From Actinomycetes bacterium (lineage in GTDB: Bacteria; Actinomycetota; Actinomycetes; JAHEKZ01), in NCBI GenBank assembly GCA_027118455.1, contig JAJAYZ010000033.1, positions 1-32,321 of the forward strand: a stretch of DNA of 32,321 nt, written 5' to 3'. Below, piece after piece: positions 15,673 through 24,236 of this stretch (its first letter is position 1; each line of letters begins with the position of its first letter). Made by a program: the position numbers and the translations under genes. Under the pieces are notes generated by a model. That model was not told where the DNA came from, ran no database searches, and saw only the letters and a list, made by a program, of their open reading frames with translations.

Positions 15673-16661
15673 TAAGCACGCACCCTGGTCTGCTTGGGGT
15701 CGAAGGCATCGCGCAAACCGTCTCCGATGAAGTTGACGGAGAGAGCGATGGTAATGATAAAGAGACCAGGCCACCAGAACAGCCACGGCCGGGTGCTAAA
15801 GGCAGTCTGGTAGGTCGAGATGAGCAGACCCAATGACGTATCAGGCGGCTGTACTCCGTACCCAAGGTAGCTCAGGGCGGCCTCGATGAGGATCGCTGCT
15901 GCGATGGTGAGTGTCGCGCTGACGATGATGGTGCCAATGGCGTTGGGCAGCATGTGTCGGAAGATGATCCGTGTCGAAGAAGCACCCATCGCGCGCGCCG
16001 CCTCGACGAACTCCTTCTCACGCAGTGAGAGGAACTCACCTCGGACCAACCGGGCCAGCGACGTCCAGATCAACAGAGAGAGTACAACGGCGAGGAAGAA
16101 GGGGCCGGTGTCCCTGAAACCGTTTCCGACTACGGCCGCGACGATCAGGACCGGAATCGTCAGGAGAAGGTCGGTCGCGCGCATGATGACGGCTTCGGGT
16201 TTCCCACCGTAGTAACCGGAGATTGCACCAGCGACCGTGCCGAGAAAGGTCGAAAGGATGCCGATGACGAAGGCCACCATCAACGAGATCTGAGTGCCGC
16301 GCATCGTCAAGGCGAAGTAGTCCCGACCGATCTGGTCCTGCCCGAACGGATGGGGGCCGATCGAGAGCCCATCGCCGTCGAGCCAGGGGATCAAGTCCAG
16401 CGTCGGCTTCCCTTCGTTCACCAACACTCCGGTTGACGAGAAGTCCAACCCCCACCAACCAGGGATCTTCCAGAAGCCGATGGAGGTGTAGGAGAGAATC
16501 ACGACGAAGATGAGCGCACCGAGACCGATCATTGCCCCGCGGTGTCGAAAGAAACGGGTGCGAACCATCTGGCCTTGAGTGCGCGCCTGGATGGTGAACT
16601 CAGCACCCGCCCTCATCCCCGGGGTCCACCCCGTGGGCGACGGGGTGATGGGACTGGTCAC
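15672..16661 (-). CDS. ABC transporter permease (OppC/DppC type)
   Basis: A 329-residue inner-membrane permease. A first hydrophobic segment (about 43-65) is followed by the periplasmic region with the diagnostic HPFGQDQIGRD, then five further segments. The ATPase-contact EAA motif is EFVEAARAMGASSTRIIFRH. The GTG start at 16661 follows the upstream permease stop by 28 bases. It forms the transmembrane channel with the 510-residue permease. Confidence 0.93.
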   Translation of the reverse strand: MTSPITPSPTGWTPGMRAGAEFTIQARTQGQMVRTRFFRHRGAMIGLGALIFVVILSYTSIGFWKIPGWWGLDFSSTGVLVNEGKPTLDLIPWLDGDGLSIGPHPFGQDQIGRDYFALTMRGTQISLMVAFVIGILSTFLGTVAGAISGYYGGKPEAVIMRATDLLLTIPVLIVAAVVGNGFRDTGPFFLAVVLSLLIWTSLARLVRGEFLSLREKEFVEAARAMGASSTRIIFRHMLPNAIGTIIVSATLTIAAAILIEAALSYLGYGVQPPDTSLGLLISTYQTAFSTRPWLFWWPGLFIITIALSVNFIGDGLRDAFDPKQTRVRA

Positions 16662-16689
16662 GGGTGACCCCTTCGCTGGTGCCGACGCA

Positions 16690-18222
16690 TCATGTGAGCC
16701 GGATCCGTGGGTCGAGTACGGCGTAACTGATATCGGCGATCAAGTTGAAGATAAGCACGGCGACGGCAGTCACGATAAAGACGCCCATAATTTGGTTGGT
16801 ATCAAACTTGTTCAATGCGGAGGTGAAGAGCACCCCCATGCCCTTCCAACCAAAGACGGTCTCAGTGATGATGGCCCCGCCGATGACTGCCCCAAAGTCG
16901 AGCGCAGCCAGAGTGGCGATCGGGATCATCGCATTGCGGAATGCGTGGCGCAGCACCACGGTGCGTTCGGTCAGCCCCTTTGCGCGCGCAGTGCGTACAT
17001 AGTCGGCATTCATCACCTCGAGCATCGAGGCACGTGAATACCGACTGTAGCCAGCGAAAGAGATCAACATGATCGCGATCGTCGGAAGGGCCAGGTGCGT
17101 CATCGTGTCAAGAGTCGTCTCCCAAAAGGTGCCATCGAAGTTCGGGGTCTTGCTACCGATGGTGGCGATGGGGCGTCCGTTGACTGATTCGGAGTAGGCA
17201 GCGAAGCTCGAGATCGTCTTGTCCATGAAGACTAGGACTCCGACGAGCACGGTAGTCATGATCGATGCGCGGACCGCCGCAGCGCGGTCGATGTCACCGA
17301 AGATCGCCGCAATGCCGACTCCGATGCCGGTGGCCAACGCACCAAGCCCGAACAGCGTCAGCCAAGAGGGATCCGCAAGCAGCGGAGTCGCACTGTAGGC
17401 GGTTACAACGCCAAGAGCAGCAGTCGCCAGCGAGATGAACAAGACGCGGCGATTCTCCAAGTTGGTGAAGAGAAGAGTTGCCCCAACAGCACCCGCCAGC
17501 GCTCCGATCGTCACCAGCCCCGGGCCCATTCCTGGGTTGGCGAACCAGCCACTCACGACGAGGAGCGTCAAGATTGCAACACCGCCGGCTGCAGCGCCAA
17601 TCCCTACCAGAACGCGCCGCTTGCGTGTACCTCCGATGATCGCGCTGAAGAAGAGCGCGCTGAAGGCCGCCATCACGACAGCCACGGGGATAGTAACGGC
17701 CGGGTCGGCTAGCCAGTTGTTGATCCGGATCGCACCGAACTCCTTCAACAGAACCGCCACCCAGAAGATCGGCAGGGAGAAGAAGAGAAAAGCGGCGAAA
17801 GTGATGGTGTAGTCGAAGGCGCTGTACTGGCGGATCGCCGAGATTATTCCGATCGCCACGCCGAGGATGATCGAGAGCACAGTGGCTGCGAGTACCAGTT
17901 GGAGCGTTGTGGGGAATGCGTCCACCAACAGTGCCGTCACTGGTTGGTTGTTGAGGTTGACCCCGAGATCGCAGGCTATGCCCGGAACGATGCATCCCAC
18001 CGTGCCACCGAGCCACATGAAGTACTGCACGATGAACGGCTGATCAAGGTTGAGCGCGTCAATCCGACCTTGGATGAGTAACGCCTTCTGGTCGGGGTCC
18101 GGAACGGCAATGAACTCTGCCAATGGATCGCCGCTCAGACTCACCAGGGTGAACATCAGGAAGGTTGCTGCGAGCAGGATCAGCAGGGATGCCAGCACCC
18201 GGCGGATGATGTAGGCAGCCAT
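16690..18222 (-). CDS. ABC transporter permease (OppB/DppB type) with a large membrane insertion
   Basis: A 510-residue permease. Residues 1-165 and about 335-510 match the usual OppB plan, including MAAYIIRRVLASLLILLAAT at the N-terminus and the EAA loop at about 402-434. Between them lies an extra segment of about 165 residues (170-335) with five or six added hydrophobic helices, so the protein is far longer than the usual 310-340 residues. The open frame is continuous, and composition resembles the neighbours, so it is not an obvious frameshift artefact. ATG 18222 has GGGAGGG 7 bases upstream. It is the first permease after the lipoprotein gene, separated from it by a strong stem-loop. Confidence 0.9.
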   Translation of the reverse strand: MAAYIIRRVLASLLILLAATFLMFTLVSLSGDPLAEFIAVPDPDQKALLIQGRIDALNLDQPFIVQYFMWLGGTVGCIVPGIACDLGVNLNNQPVTALLVDAFPTTLQLVLAATVLSIILGVAIGIISAIRQYSAFDYTITFAAFLFFSLPIFWVAVLLKEFGAIRINNWLADPAVTIPVAVVMAAFSALFFSAIIGGTRKRRVLVGIGAAAGGVAILTLLVVSGWFANPGMGPGLVTIGALAGAVGATLLFTNLENRRVLFISLATAALGVVTAYSATPLLADPSWLTLFGLGALATGIGVGIAAIFGDIDRAAAVRASIMTTVLVGVLVFMDKTISSFAAYSESVNGRPIATIGSKTPNFDGTFWETTLDTMTHLALPTIAIMLISFAGYSRYSRASMLEVMNADYVRTARAKGLTERTVVLRHAFRNAMIPIATLAALDFGAVIGGAIITETVFGWKGMGVLFTSALNKFDTNQIMGVFIVTAVAVLIFNLIADISYAVLDPRIRLT

Positions 18223-18279
18223 CTCGGTTCCCTCCCGGATCTACGGACCAGTCACACCGGTGATGCTAGGCGACAGACA

Positions 18280-18319
18280 GCGGGTGGTGGTGCCGTTGGT
18301 CAACGACACCACCACCCGC
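18280..18319 (-). terminator. Strong stem-loop between lipoprotein and permease genes
   Basis: GCGGGTGGTGGTG (18280-18292) pairs perfectly with its complement (18307-18319), and the loop itself closes as CGTTG-GT-CAACG. No U-run follows on the minus strand. In importer operons, a stem-loop directly after the binding-protein gene usually protects its mRNA or partly terminates transcription, so that far more binding protein than permease is made. I favour that partial attenuation or stabiliser role over full termination. Confidence 0.75.
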
Positions 18320-18330
18320 CCCGTCGCGAC

Positions 18331-20031
18331 CTAGGAGATGTTCCAGTTCTGCATGTTCCACGTTAGGCCCGACTGCGTGGCGTTGTACTCCACGCCCGTG
18401 GCATCAGCGTCATAGGCGACGATGCCTGGGAAGGCGAACACTGGGATGGTGGCCAGGTCGTCCCAGAGGATGGTCTCCATCTCGATGATGATCTGCTTCT
18501 GCTCCTCGGGGTCAGAGGTCTGGTTGAGCGTATCGACCAACGAGTCGACCTCTTTGTTCGCGTAGTTACCGTAGTTGCTCCCACCATCGGTGACGTAGAT
18601 GGCAGACGACCCGGTGACCAGAGGTGATCCAGCCCACGCGAAGAGTGCAACATCGAAGTTTCCGGTCACGAGCGCACCGCCGGCGTTGAAGAAGGTCTTG
18701 TCACCTTCATCGACCACGTTGAATCCCGCCCCGTCAGGACCACAGGCATCCATGACCAGCTGCGCCTCAGCGACACGCCGGTCGTTCGGCACGATGTAGC
18801 CAAGCCGGAGCTGTGTGCCCACCGCGTTGTTGTCTTCGAGGATCTGACGGGCCTGTGCGATGTCCTGCGACGCGTACGCCTCCGGCGCGATTGCGTCGGC
18901 CACCTCTTGGTAGTCGGGCTGGAACGGCAGGAAGTAGCGCGAGTTGAGCACGATCGCCTCGGGGTTGTCCGGCTTGATCAGGTTGTCGACGATCGTCTGA
19001 CGTGGCAGGCACAGAGCGAAGGCCTCTCGCAGCGCCTTGTCGCCGAATGCACCATCGAAGTTGAAGTCGTAGTGCTCCCAGGTGAACTGGTCGGACGAGG
19101 CGAAGACAATCGAGTCTCCGAGTTTCTCCAGCTGCTTCTGAAGGTCTGGGTTCGGTTGCGGATCCATGGCCTGGATCTCACCGTTCTCCAGCGCTTGCGG
19201 CTGCGAAGTCGCTGCGATGAACCGGATGACCACAGTGTCAGCCAGTGGGGCATCACCCCAGTAGTTGTCGTTCGCCACCAAAGTCAGGCTGTTCCCTGAC
19301 TCCCACTTGGAGAGCTTGTATGGACCTGACGACGGGATGAGCGACTCGTCCGGCAGGTCGCCCGGCTTGAAGACCCAGCCGTTGGTCCAGAAGTCACCTG
19401 CGGCGTCCAGCGTTTTGGTGTCATTGTCGTCGATGGCAGCGATCAGATCGTCCATGCCAGCCTGCTTTTCGACCACGTGGGCCGGGAGGATTGATCCGAA
19501 GTTGGCGACCCAGTCAGCGTATGGCTTGTCGTAAACCACCGTGAAGTCCTTGTCACCATCGGCGCACTGAACCGTCTTGATGTCCTCGTAGCCGTCGGTG
19601 CTGACCGTCTTGAAGGTCTTGGTCTTACCAGTGTTGGAGTACCAGGCGAGATAGGCGTCGTCACAGTCAATGGGATTGCCGTCGCTCCACACCGCATCAT
19701 CGGCGAAGCTGTAGTTAATCGTCAGGGGGTCGTCGCTGACTTTTTCGTACGTACCGAAGTCGGTCTCAGGAGCAACGGAGCCGTCGGGCGCGAAGTACCA
19801 GAAGCCCAGCAGCACCCGGTTCATCGGGATGGCGTTCTGGCTGGCGTTGGTTGCGACGGTAGCGGAGTTGTACGCCTGCCACTCCTGCTCGTAGGCATAC
19901 GTGAACGTGACCGGTTCATTGGAAGTGTTGGTGTTGTCGGTTCCCGATCCCCCGCCTGTGCACGCTGCAAGAACCAGCGATGCTCCGACAAGGACGGCCC
20001 ACCCAGACGCCTTTTTACGCGTGCTTCCCAC
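18331..20031 (-). CDS. Peptide/nickel-type ABC transporter substrate-binding lipoprotein (SBP family 5)
   Basis: A 566-residue extracellular binding protein anchored as a lipoprotein. The GTG at 20031 is chosen because GGGAGAG lies 5 bases upstream and a correct signal follows: a basic TRKK, a hydrophobic core, and the lipobox LAAC with Cys24. A Gly/Ser/Thr/Asn-rich linker (25-40) precedes the family 5 fold, recognisable by LTINYSFADDAVWSDGNPID and by the later SSGPYKLSKWESGNSLTLVANDNYWG. It is the first and presumably most abundant product of the operon with two permeases and two ATPases downstream. The substrate (oligopeptide or other) cannot be told from sequence. The upstream 192 bp has a -10-like TAGGGT at 20132-20127 on the minus strand. 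Confidence 0.93.
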   Translation of the reverse strand: MGSTRKKASGWAVLVGASLVLAACTGGGSGTDNTNTSNEPVTFTYAYEQEWQAYNSATVATNASQNAIPMNRVLLGFWYFAPDGSVAPETDFGTYEKVSDDPLTINYSFADDAVWSDGNPIDCDDAYLAWYSNTGKTKTFKTVSTDGYEDIKTVQCADGDKDFTVVYDKPYADWVANFGSILPAHVVEKQAGMDDLIAAIDDNDTKTLDAAGDFWTNGWVFKPGDLPDESLIPSSGPYKLSKWESGNSLTLVANDNYWGDAPLADTVVIRFIAATSQPQALENGEIQAMDPQPNPDLQKQLEKLGDSIVFASSDQFTWEHYDFNFDGAFGDKALREAFALCLPRQTIVDNLIKPDNPEAIVLNSRYFLPFQPDYQEVADAIAPEAYASQDIAQARQILEDNNAVGTQLRLGYIVPNDRRVAEAQLVMDACGPDGAGFNVVDEGDKTFFNAGGALVTGNFDVALFAWAGSPLVTGSSAIYVTDGGSNYGNYANKEVDSLVDTLNQTSDPEEQKQIIIEMETILWDDLATIPVFAFPGIVAYDADATGVEYNATQSGLTWNMQNWNIS

Positions 20032-20223
20032 TGCATCTCTCCCTGATCGATCGAGGTATCTACGCCGGCCCAGGGTCCCTGTTCCAGCGACCGCGCCAGC
20101 TTCGTTGAGCCCACTCGGTCGCCCGCACCCTAACAGCGGAACACACCGAAAGTGACCCACCCCACGCCCTGACGTTACGAAGTCGCAACACGCCGTCACC
20201 CGTTCGAGACACGACGACTGAAA

Positions 20224-20625
20224 CTAGCGAAAAGTGGCTCGCCTAATGAGCATCGCGCTTGGCTTGTCTCCGGGCACCGGGCCGACCTTCGCTGCCGCCA
20301 AACGCTCCGCTCTCAGTTCGGCCGCTGACGCCTTCGCCGCCTCGCTCAGGGACCGACTCACCCGTGCGAGGGCGTCCCCGAAAACCTCCGCCTTGACCGC
20401 CGACCTCGAGTTCTTGACAGAGGCTTTTCCCCTGCCGCGATCCGTCCTCACCTGAGCACTCGCCTGCCTGCGGTGCAACTGTCGATACTTGGTGCTGGCC
20501 CGACGAACCCGGTTGTGCAGGTCTCCGAGCGCATCCTCGTCGAGATCGGCCAGATTTGCTGGCTTGGTCTCCTCAATGATCTGGACCTCAGCGTCGGTCA
20601 GATACTTGCGGAAAGCCTTGTTTAC
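20224..20625 (-). CDS. Conserved hypothetical basic protein with apparent GTA start
   Basis: About 133 residues, helical and rich in Ala, Arg and Lys (NKAFRKYLTDAEVQIIEET near the start; AEVFGDALARVSRSLSEAAK later). The coding frame extends upstream past the first usable TTG (20478) to VNKAFRKYLT, preceded by GGGAG and a 6-base spacer, exactly where a start codon belongs, but the codon is GTA (20625-20623). It overlaps the methyltransferase stop TAA. An ancestral GTGA overlap with one G-to-A change would explain this. Either a non-canonical start is used, a shorter protein starts at TTG 20478 (84 residues), or the gene is inactive or misread. The function is unknown. Confidence 0.6.
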   Translation of the reverse strand, partial: VNKAFRKYLTDAEVQIIEETKPANLADLDEDALGDLHNRVRRASTKYRQLHRRQASAQVRTDRGRGKASVKNSRSAVKAEVFGDALARVSRSLSEAAKASAAELRAERLAAAKVGPVPGDKPSAMLIRRATFR

Positions 20626-21266
20626 GATTCACTCCCGAGGGCCGTTTTGGTTGCCGCCGTCTCATGGATCCCAGTGCGCAGCACAGTGACTGCGAAGTCA
20701 GCGGACTGCGACCATGGACGCAGGTCCCAGGTCGCGAAGCGGTGCTCCAGACGGAGGCCAGCGGCCGCCGCATGTCGATCGAAGTCGGCCAGCGCGTAGC
20801 CCCGGTCGACGCCGAAGCCAACCACCAGGAGCCCGTCAGAGGCAACGCGAGCCCCGACCCGGCTCAGGACGGCCGTTTCGGTGCCCGGAGCGAGAAACGT
20901 CATCACGTTTCCCGCCAGAAGAGCACCGGCGAACGGTTCTGTGATGCCCTGCTGCTTGAGGTCGAGCTCGGCAAGGTCGGCGACCAGCCACTTCGGACCA
21001 GGATGATCCTCGCGTGCGGCGGCGATCAGCGCAGGATCGGCGTCGACCCCGACGACATCATGGCCTCGCTCGTGCAGCAGCGCCCCCACCCGGCCAGGGC
21101 CACAGCCGGCGTCGAGGACGCGGGACCGCGGAGGCAGCATCGCATCCATGAGTCGGGCTTCACCACCGAGATCGATGCCTTCGGCCGCCATCGTGCGGAA
21201 CCTCTCGATGTACCACTGAGAGTGGTTCTCGTCGGTGTCGGTGACCCACCGGGTAGGACGATCCAT
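20622..21266 (-). CDS. Class I SAM-dependent methyltransferase
   Basis: A 214-residue cytoplasmic methyltransferase. Motif I is VLDAGCGPGRVG (about residues 50-61), the acidic ribose-binding residue is in VVGVDADP, and motif IV-like sequence lies around LLAGNVMTFLAPG. The N-terminus (RWVTDTDENHSQWYIERFR) resembles small-molecule methyltransferases of actinobacteria; the substrate is unknown. ATG 21266 lacks a Shine-Dalgarno, but TAACCT lies 6 bases upstream, predicting a leaderless mRNA. Its stop overlaps the start region of the downstream hypothetical gene. Confidence 0.88.
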   Translation of the reverse strand: MDRPTRWVTDTDENHSQWYIERFRTMAAEGIDLGGEARLMDAMLPPRSRVLDAGCGPGRVGALLHERGHDVVGVDADPALIAAAREDHPGPKWLVADLAELDLKQQGITEPFAGALLAGNVMTFLAPGTETAVLSRVGARVASDGLLVVGFGVDRGYALADFDRHAAAAGLRLEHRFATWDLRPWSQSADFAVTVLRTGIHETAATKTALGSES

Positions 21267-21272
21267 GCTTGA

Positions 21273-21278
21273 AGGTTA
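21273..21278 (-). promoter_or_regulatory. -10 box of a leaderless methyltransferase promoter
   Basis: TAACCT on the minus strand (21278-21273) lies 6 bases before ATG 21266, with no Shine-Dalgarno between. Confidence 0.45.
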
Positions 21279-21293
21279 GTCGCCAAAACGAGA

Positions 21294-21332
21294 GCAGAGG
21301 GAGGGTGCCCAACTGGGCCACCCTCCCTCTGC
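21294..21332 (-). terminator. Strong intrinsic-type terminator after the APC permease gene
   Basis: GCAGAGGGAGGGTG pairs perfectly with its complement across the inner CCCA-AC-TGGG, with one bulged C. It starts 14 bases after the permease stop, and on the minus strand is followed by a short U-run (CTCGTTTTGG). It separates the amine-catabolism unit from the methyltransferase gene. Confidence 0.8.
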
Positions 21333-21346
21333 TGCGTTGATCGAAG

Positions 21347-23038
21347 CTACTTCTCGTCGGGGTGCTGCCTTTGGTGCTCCCCAGTCCGGGAGCCACCGCG
21401 CTCGTGCTCCAGCGCGATCTCGTCAGCCGACGTCATTCCAGCTGGCAGGTCGATCGTCGTCTTCGGCCCGGTGAACCAGTTCTTGGCAGAGACGTGCCAA
21501 CCGATCCAAAGGGCGATGAGCAATCCACCAAGCACCAGCGGCGCATAGTTGACGTACTTCCAGCTGAACACCGTGTCGTCAGGGGTTCCAAGCAGACCCT
21601 GCAACCAGCTTGGAGTCCCAGATGGGTACAGCGGCAGGATGAAGTAGAACGAGGTGACAACGATCTCGCCAACTGCAAGTGGCGCCATCCACTTCCACTT
21701 GTTCCCCAGGTTCCACGATCCCTGCTTGAATGCCGACCCCGCACGCCACCTGTAAAAGATCGGGATTGCGAAGGCTAGGTAGAGCCCAAGCACCCCGATC
21801 GAGACTACGGCGTAGAACGCCACAACAGAGTAGAACGGCTCAGCAGCGGTGCCGATGTTCACCTCCCAAAGAGCGGGGAGTGTGAGGATGAGGCCCGCCA
21901 CCGCGACAGCGAGCACGGCATACACCGGCGTCCTCTGCGCATTCAGTCGCGACCAGTACTTCGAGCCGGGCACTGCACCGTCGCGGCTGAAGGCAAACAG
22001 CATGCGAGATGCGGACGTCAGACAGGCGGTCGTGCAGAAAAGCTGCCCGATGGTGGCGATCATGAGCACGGTGCCAGCCACCTTCGGAGTCAGCGCCTGA
22101 TCGAAAATCACCTGAACGCCACCCCCACCGAGAGAAACGGCTTCGGGGTCCTGGACCGCAAAGAGGAACGACAGGAGCAGAATCCAGCCGCCAATCGCCG
22201 AGTAGAAGATGGATCGCCAAAGACCCTTGGCCGCAGTGTCGGCCGCACCGTGGGTCTCCTCTGACAGGTGTGCAGAAGCGTCGTAGCCGGTGATTGTGTA
22301 CTGGGTGAGCAAGAAGCCCAACGGCAACACGTAGAACCAGAACCCCGGGCCTCCGGTCTCGCCGCCGAACAATCCAGCGGTGTTGTTGACTTCCCCAGTG
22401 AAGACATCGCTGGCACTCCAGTGAGTAGCGCCGTCCTTCAGAAAGAAGACCAGGATTAGAACAACGATGCTGGCGCCCGCCACGTGCCACCACACCGAGA
22501 TATTGTTGAAGATTGCAAGTAGGTGGCTCGAGAAGATGTTGATCAAAGAAACGAAGATCAGGATTAGCACGAAAAGCACAAAGACCCGACCGAAGGAAAA
22601 CCCCTCCTCCCAAGACGTGCTGAACCGCGAAAGGCTGTAGTCAAGAAAGGTCGCTGCCCCGTACGCCACGGATGCCACGATTGCCACCAGCCCGGCCAAG
22701 TTCAGCCATCCGGTGTAGTACCCGGCTTTGACACCGCCGAGCTTCGATGCCCACCAGTAGATGCCACCGGATGTCGGGTAGGCCGACACCAGTTCGGACA
22801 TGCAGAAACCGATAATCAGGATGAATGTCGCGACCAGCGGCCAGCCAAGTGAAATGGCAATTGGTCCACCGTTGTTCCACCCAAAGTAGAACGTGGTGAA
22901 GCAGCCAGCAAGGATCGAGATGATCGAGAACGAAATGGCAAAGTTGGAGAACCCTGACCACGATCGGCTGAGTTCCTGCTTGTAGCCGAGTTCGGCGAGC
23001 ATTTGCTCGTCTTTGTCCATCTTTGAGATGTCCGCCAT
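21347..23038 (-). CDS. APC family amino acid/amine permease
   Basis: A 563-residue secondary transporter of the amino acid-polyamine-organocation superfamily with about 12-13 membrane helices. The N-terminal hallmark GFSNFAISFSIISILAG is followed by GWNNGGP and the YPTSGGIYWWASKLGG region, which match bacterial amino acid and choline/GABA-type permeases. ATG 23038 is chosen for its GAGGAG ribosome binding site 7 bases upstream; the longer frame is rejected. The cytoplasmic C-terminal tail is polar. It lies 124 bp downstream of the kinase-like gene on the same strand and likely imports the amine that the cluster degrades. A strong terminator follows. Confidence 0.92.
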   Translation of the reverse strand: MADISKMDKDEQMLAELGYKQELSRSWSGFSNFAISFSIISILAGCFTTFYFGWNNGGPIAISLGWPLVATFILIIGFCMSELVSAYPTSGGIYWWASKLGGVKAGYYTGWLNLAGLVAIVASVAYGAATFLDYSLSRFSTSWEEGFSFGRVFVLFVLILIFVSLINIFSSHLLAIFNNISVWWHVAGASIVVLILVFFLKDGATHWSASDVFTGEVNNTAGLFGGETGGPGFWFYVLPLGFLLTQYTITGYDASAHLSEETHGAADTAAKGLWRSIFYSAIGGWILLLSFLFAVQDPEAVSLGGGGVQVIFDQALTPKVAGTVLMIATIGQLFCTTACLTSASRMLFAFSRDGAVPGSKYWSRLNAQRTPVYAVLAVAVAGLILTLPALWEVNIGTAAEPFYSVVAFYAVVSIGVLGLYLAFAIPIFYRWRAGSAFKQGSWNLGNKWKWMAPLAVGEIVVTSFYFILPLYPSGTPSWLQGLLGTPDDTVFSWKYVNYAPLVLGGLLIALWIGWHVSAKNWFTGPKTTIDLPAGMTSADEIALEHERGGSRTGEHQRQHPDEK

Positions 23039-23162
23039 CTGGTGACTCCTCTTGTCAAAACCCCCAGCGTCAGTCACGGCGGCGCCGTAACCTTGGTCGC
23101 AGTGTGGCACCAGAGACCGTTCACGTGTTGCGACACGCGGAATCGGATTTCTCCAGCACACG

Positions 23163-24092
23163 TCAGTCGCTGTGGCGCACCACCTCCAACGCCCGGCCGA
23201 AATCCGGTGAATCGAACTCGGCGATGACACGCTCGTACTTCTCCATCCCCCACGCCCAGAAGTCGAAGTCGAGGTCGCTCGTCCCGTCCTGAATCGACGC
23301 CCAGAGCGTCCAGCCGTACTTGCTCATCAAGCCCCATAGCCAGGCCCGAGCTGTAAGGGCACGCGAAGTTCGCCCAACGTAGGCCGTCACCAGCCGGGCA
23401 AGGTCGTCCGGAGCGCCTGAGGCCTCGCTCCAGATGTTGCCGATCTCGAAGAATGGGTCGTTGTTCCCGGAGTACTCGTAGTCGATGAGCCACACGCGGT
23501 CGCCGGTGTCGATGAAGTTGGCTGCGAGAAGGTCGTTGTTGCAGGGTGTCGCCGGGACCGGACGAGCTTTGAGCGCATCTTCGATCGCGCTCACGTGCCC
23601 TGTGAAGTCCAGGTACCGATCCGGAAGCCGAAGGTCGCGCTCCTGGACGATCGTGAGGTAGTGACGCTGGAGCGACAGCATGTTGAAGTCGTTCCCGAAA
23701 GCAGGACTCGAATGCAGGAGGTGGCACACCTCGGCGATCCGCCCAGCGTTGGCCGGCGCCAGGATGTCGGCGCTGTCCCAGGTACGGCCGTCGATGTAGT
23801 CGACGACGAGGATATTGGCTTCCGGCGCAAAGGCAACCACCGACGGCGCCGCCCCAGACTCAGCGGCCGCGGCCGAGTTCACGTGCTCATGTGAGCGGTC
23901 AATGGCGAGGAGGGAACTCTCCGGAGTCGAAAGCCTCGCGACGTAGGTGCCTGCGGGCGTCGAGACTTTGAGGTTCTGGTTGGTCAAACCCCCCGACAGC
24001 ACCACGACGTCGCATCGGTCGGCCAACTGCGGGACGGCGTCTAGCCGCGCCAGTAGCTCGGCGCCGACGCCATTCTCTGTCAAGACTGCCAC
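23163..24092 (-). CDS. Choline/ethanolamine kinase-like phosphotransferase
   Basis: A 309-residue protein of the aminoglycoside/choline kinase fold (LicA-like). The nucleotide loop region GGLTNQNLKV is near the N-terminus, the catalytic loop is PCNNDLLAANF (catalytic Asp, Mg-binding Asn; the usual His before the Asp is Asn), and the metal aspartate is in WLIDYEYSGNNDPFFEIGN. The GTG at 24092 is chosen because GGGAGGG lies just upstream; TTG 24083 is an alternative. The much longer open frame is antisense to the ligase gene and is rejected. It is divergent from the ligase gene and sits above the permease gene, so I infer it phosphorylates or senses an amino alcohol used by the cluster. Confidence 0.85.
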   Translation of the reverse strand: MAVLTENGVGAELLARLDAVPQLADRCDVVVLSGGLTNQNLKVSTPAGTYVARLSTPESSLLAIDRSHEHVNSAAAAESGAAPSVVAFAPEANILVVDYIDGRTWDSADILAPANAGRIAEVCHLLHSSPAFGNDFNMLSLQRHYLTIVQERDLRLPDRYLDFTGHVSAIEDALKARPVPATPCNNDLLAANFIDTGDRVWLIDYEYSGNNDPFFEIGNIWSEASGAPDDLARLVTAYVGRTSRALTARAWLWGLMSKYGWTLWASIQDGTSDLDFDFWAWGMEKYERVIAEFDSPDFGRALEVVRHSD

Positions 24093-24118
24093 ACACCCTC
24101 CCAGTGCGATGGTCCCGG

Positions 24119-24128
24119 ACTCTAGACC
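24119..24128. promoter_or_regulatory. GntR-type operator site 1 (ACTCTAGACC)
   Basis: Matches GGTCTAGACC at 8 of 10 positions and continues as CCAGT, the right half of the known DasR-type site. It lies in the divergent kinase/ligase region, 36 bp centre-to-centre from site 2. Confidence 0.55.
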
Positions 24129-24141
24129 AGTAATGATCAGA

Positions 24142-24151
24142 AAGGTAGGTT
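24142..24151. promoter_or_regulatory. Candidate overlapping divergent -10 boxes for kinase and ligase genes
   Basis: AAGGTAGGTT holds TAGGTT on the plus strand (24146-24151) and TACCTT on the minus strand (24147-24142) sharing the central TA, the same geometry as at 4417-4426. It lies between the two GntR-type sites. No good -35 boxes are evident. Confidence 0.35.
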
Positions 24152-24154
24152 TTC

Positions 24155-24164
24155 GGTCTAGATC
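24155..24164. promoter_or_regulatory. GntR-type operator site 2 (GGTCTAGATC)
   Basis: Matches the palindrome GGTCTAGACC at 9 of 10 positions. With site 1 it brackets the candidate divergent -10 elements between the kinase-like and ligase genes. Confidence 0.6.
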
Positions 24165-24187
24165 GATACACCGGCTCATCCGCCCTG

Positions 24188-24212
24188 CCCTGGCGTCTTC
24201 GCCGTGCCAGGG
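24188..24212 (+). promoter_or_regulatory. Stem-loop in the ligase leader
   Basis: CCCTGGC (24188-24194) pairs with GCCAGGG (24206-24212). An overlapping alternative hairpin GGCG-TCTT-CGCC (24192-24203) would exclude it. It ends 24 bases before the ligase ATG, so it may affect translation or mRNA stability. It is too small to match a known riboswitch class. Confidence 0.35.
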
Positions 24213-24236
24213 TGTGTGCAACCGAAGGGAAGTGGG

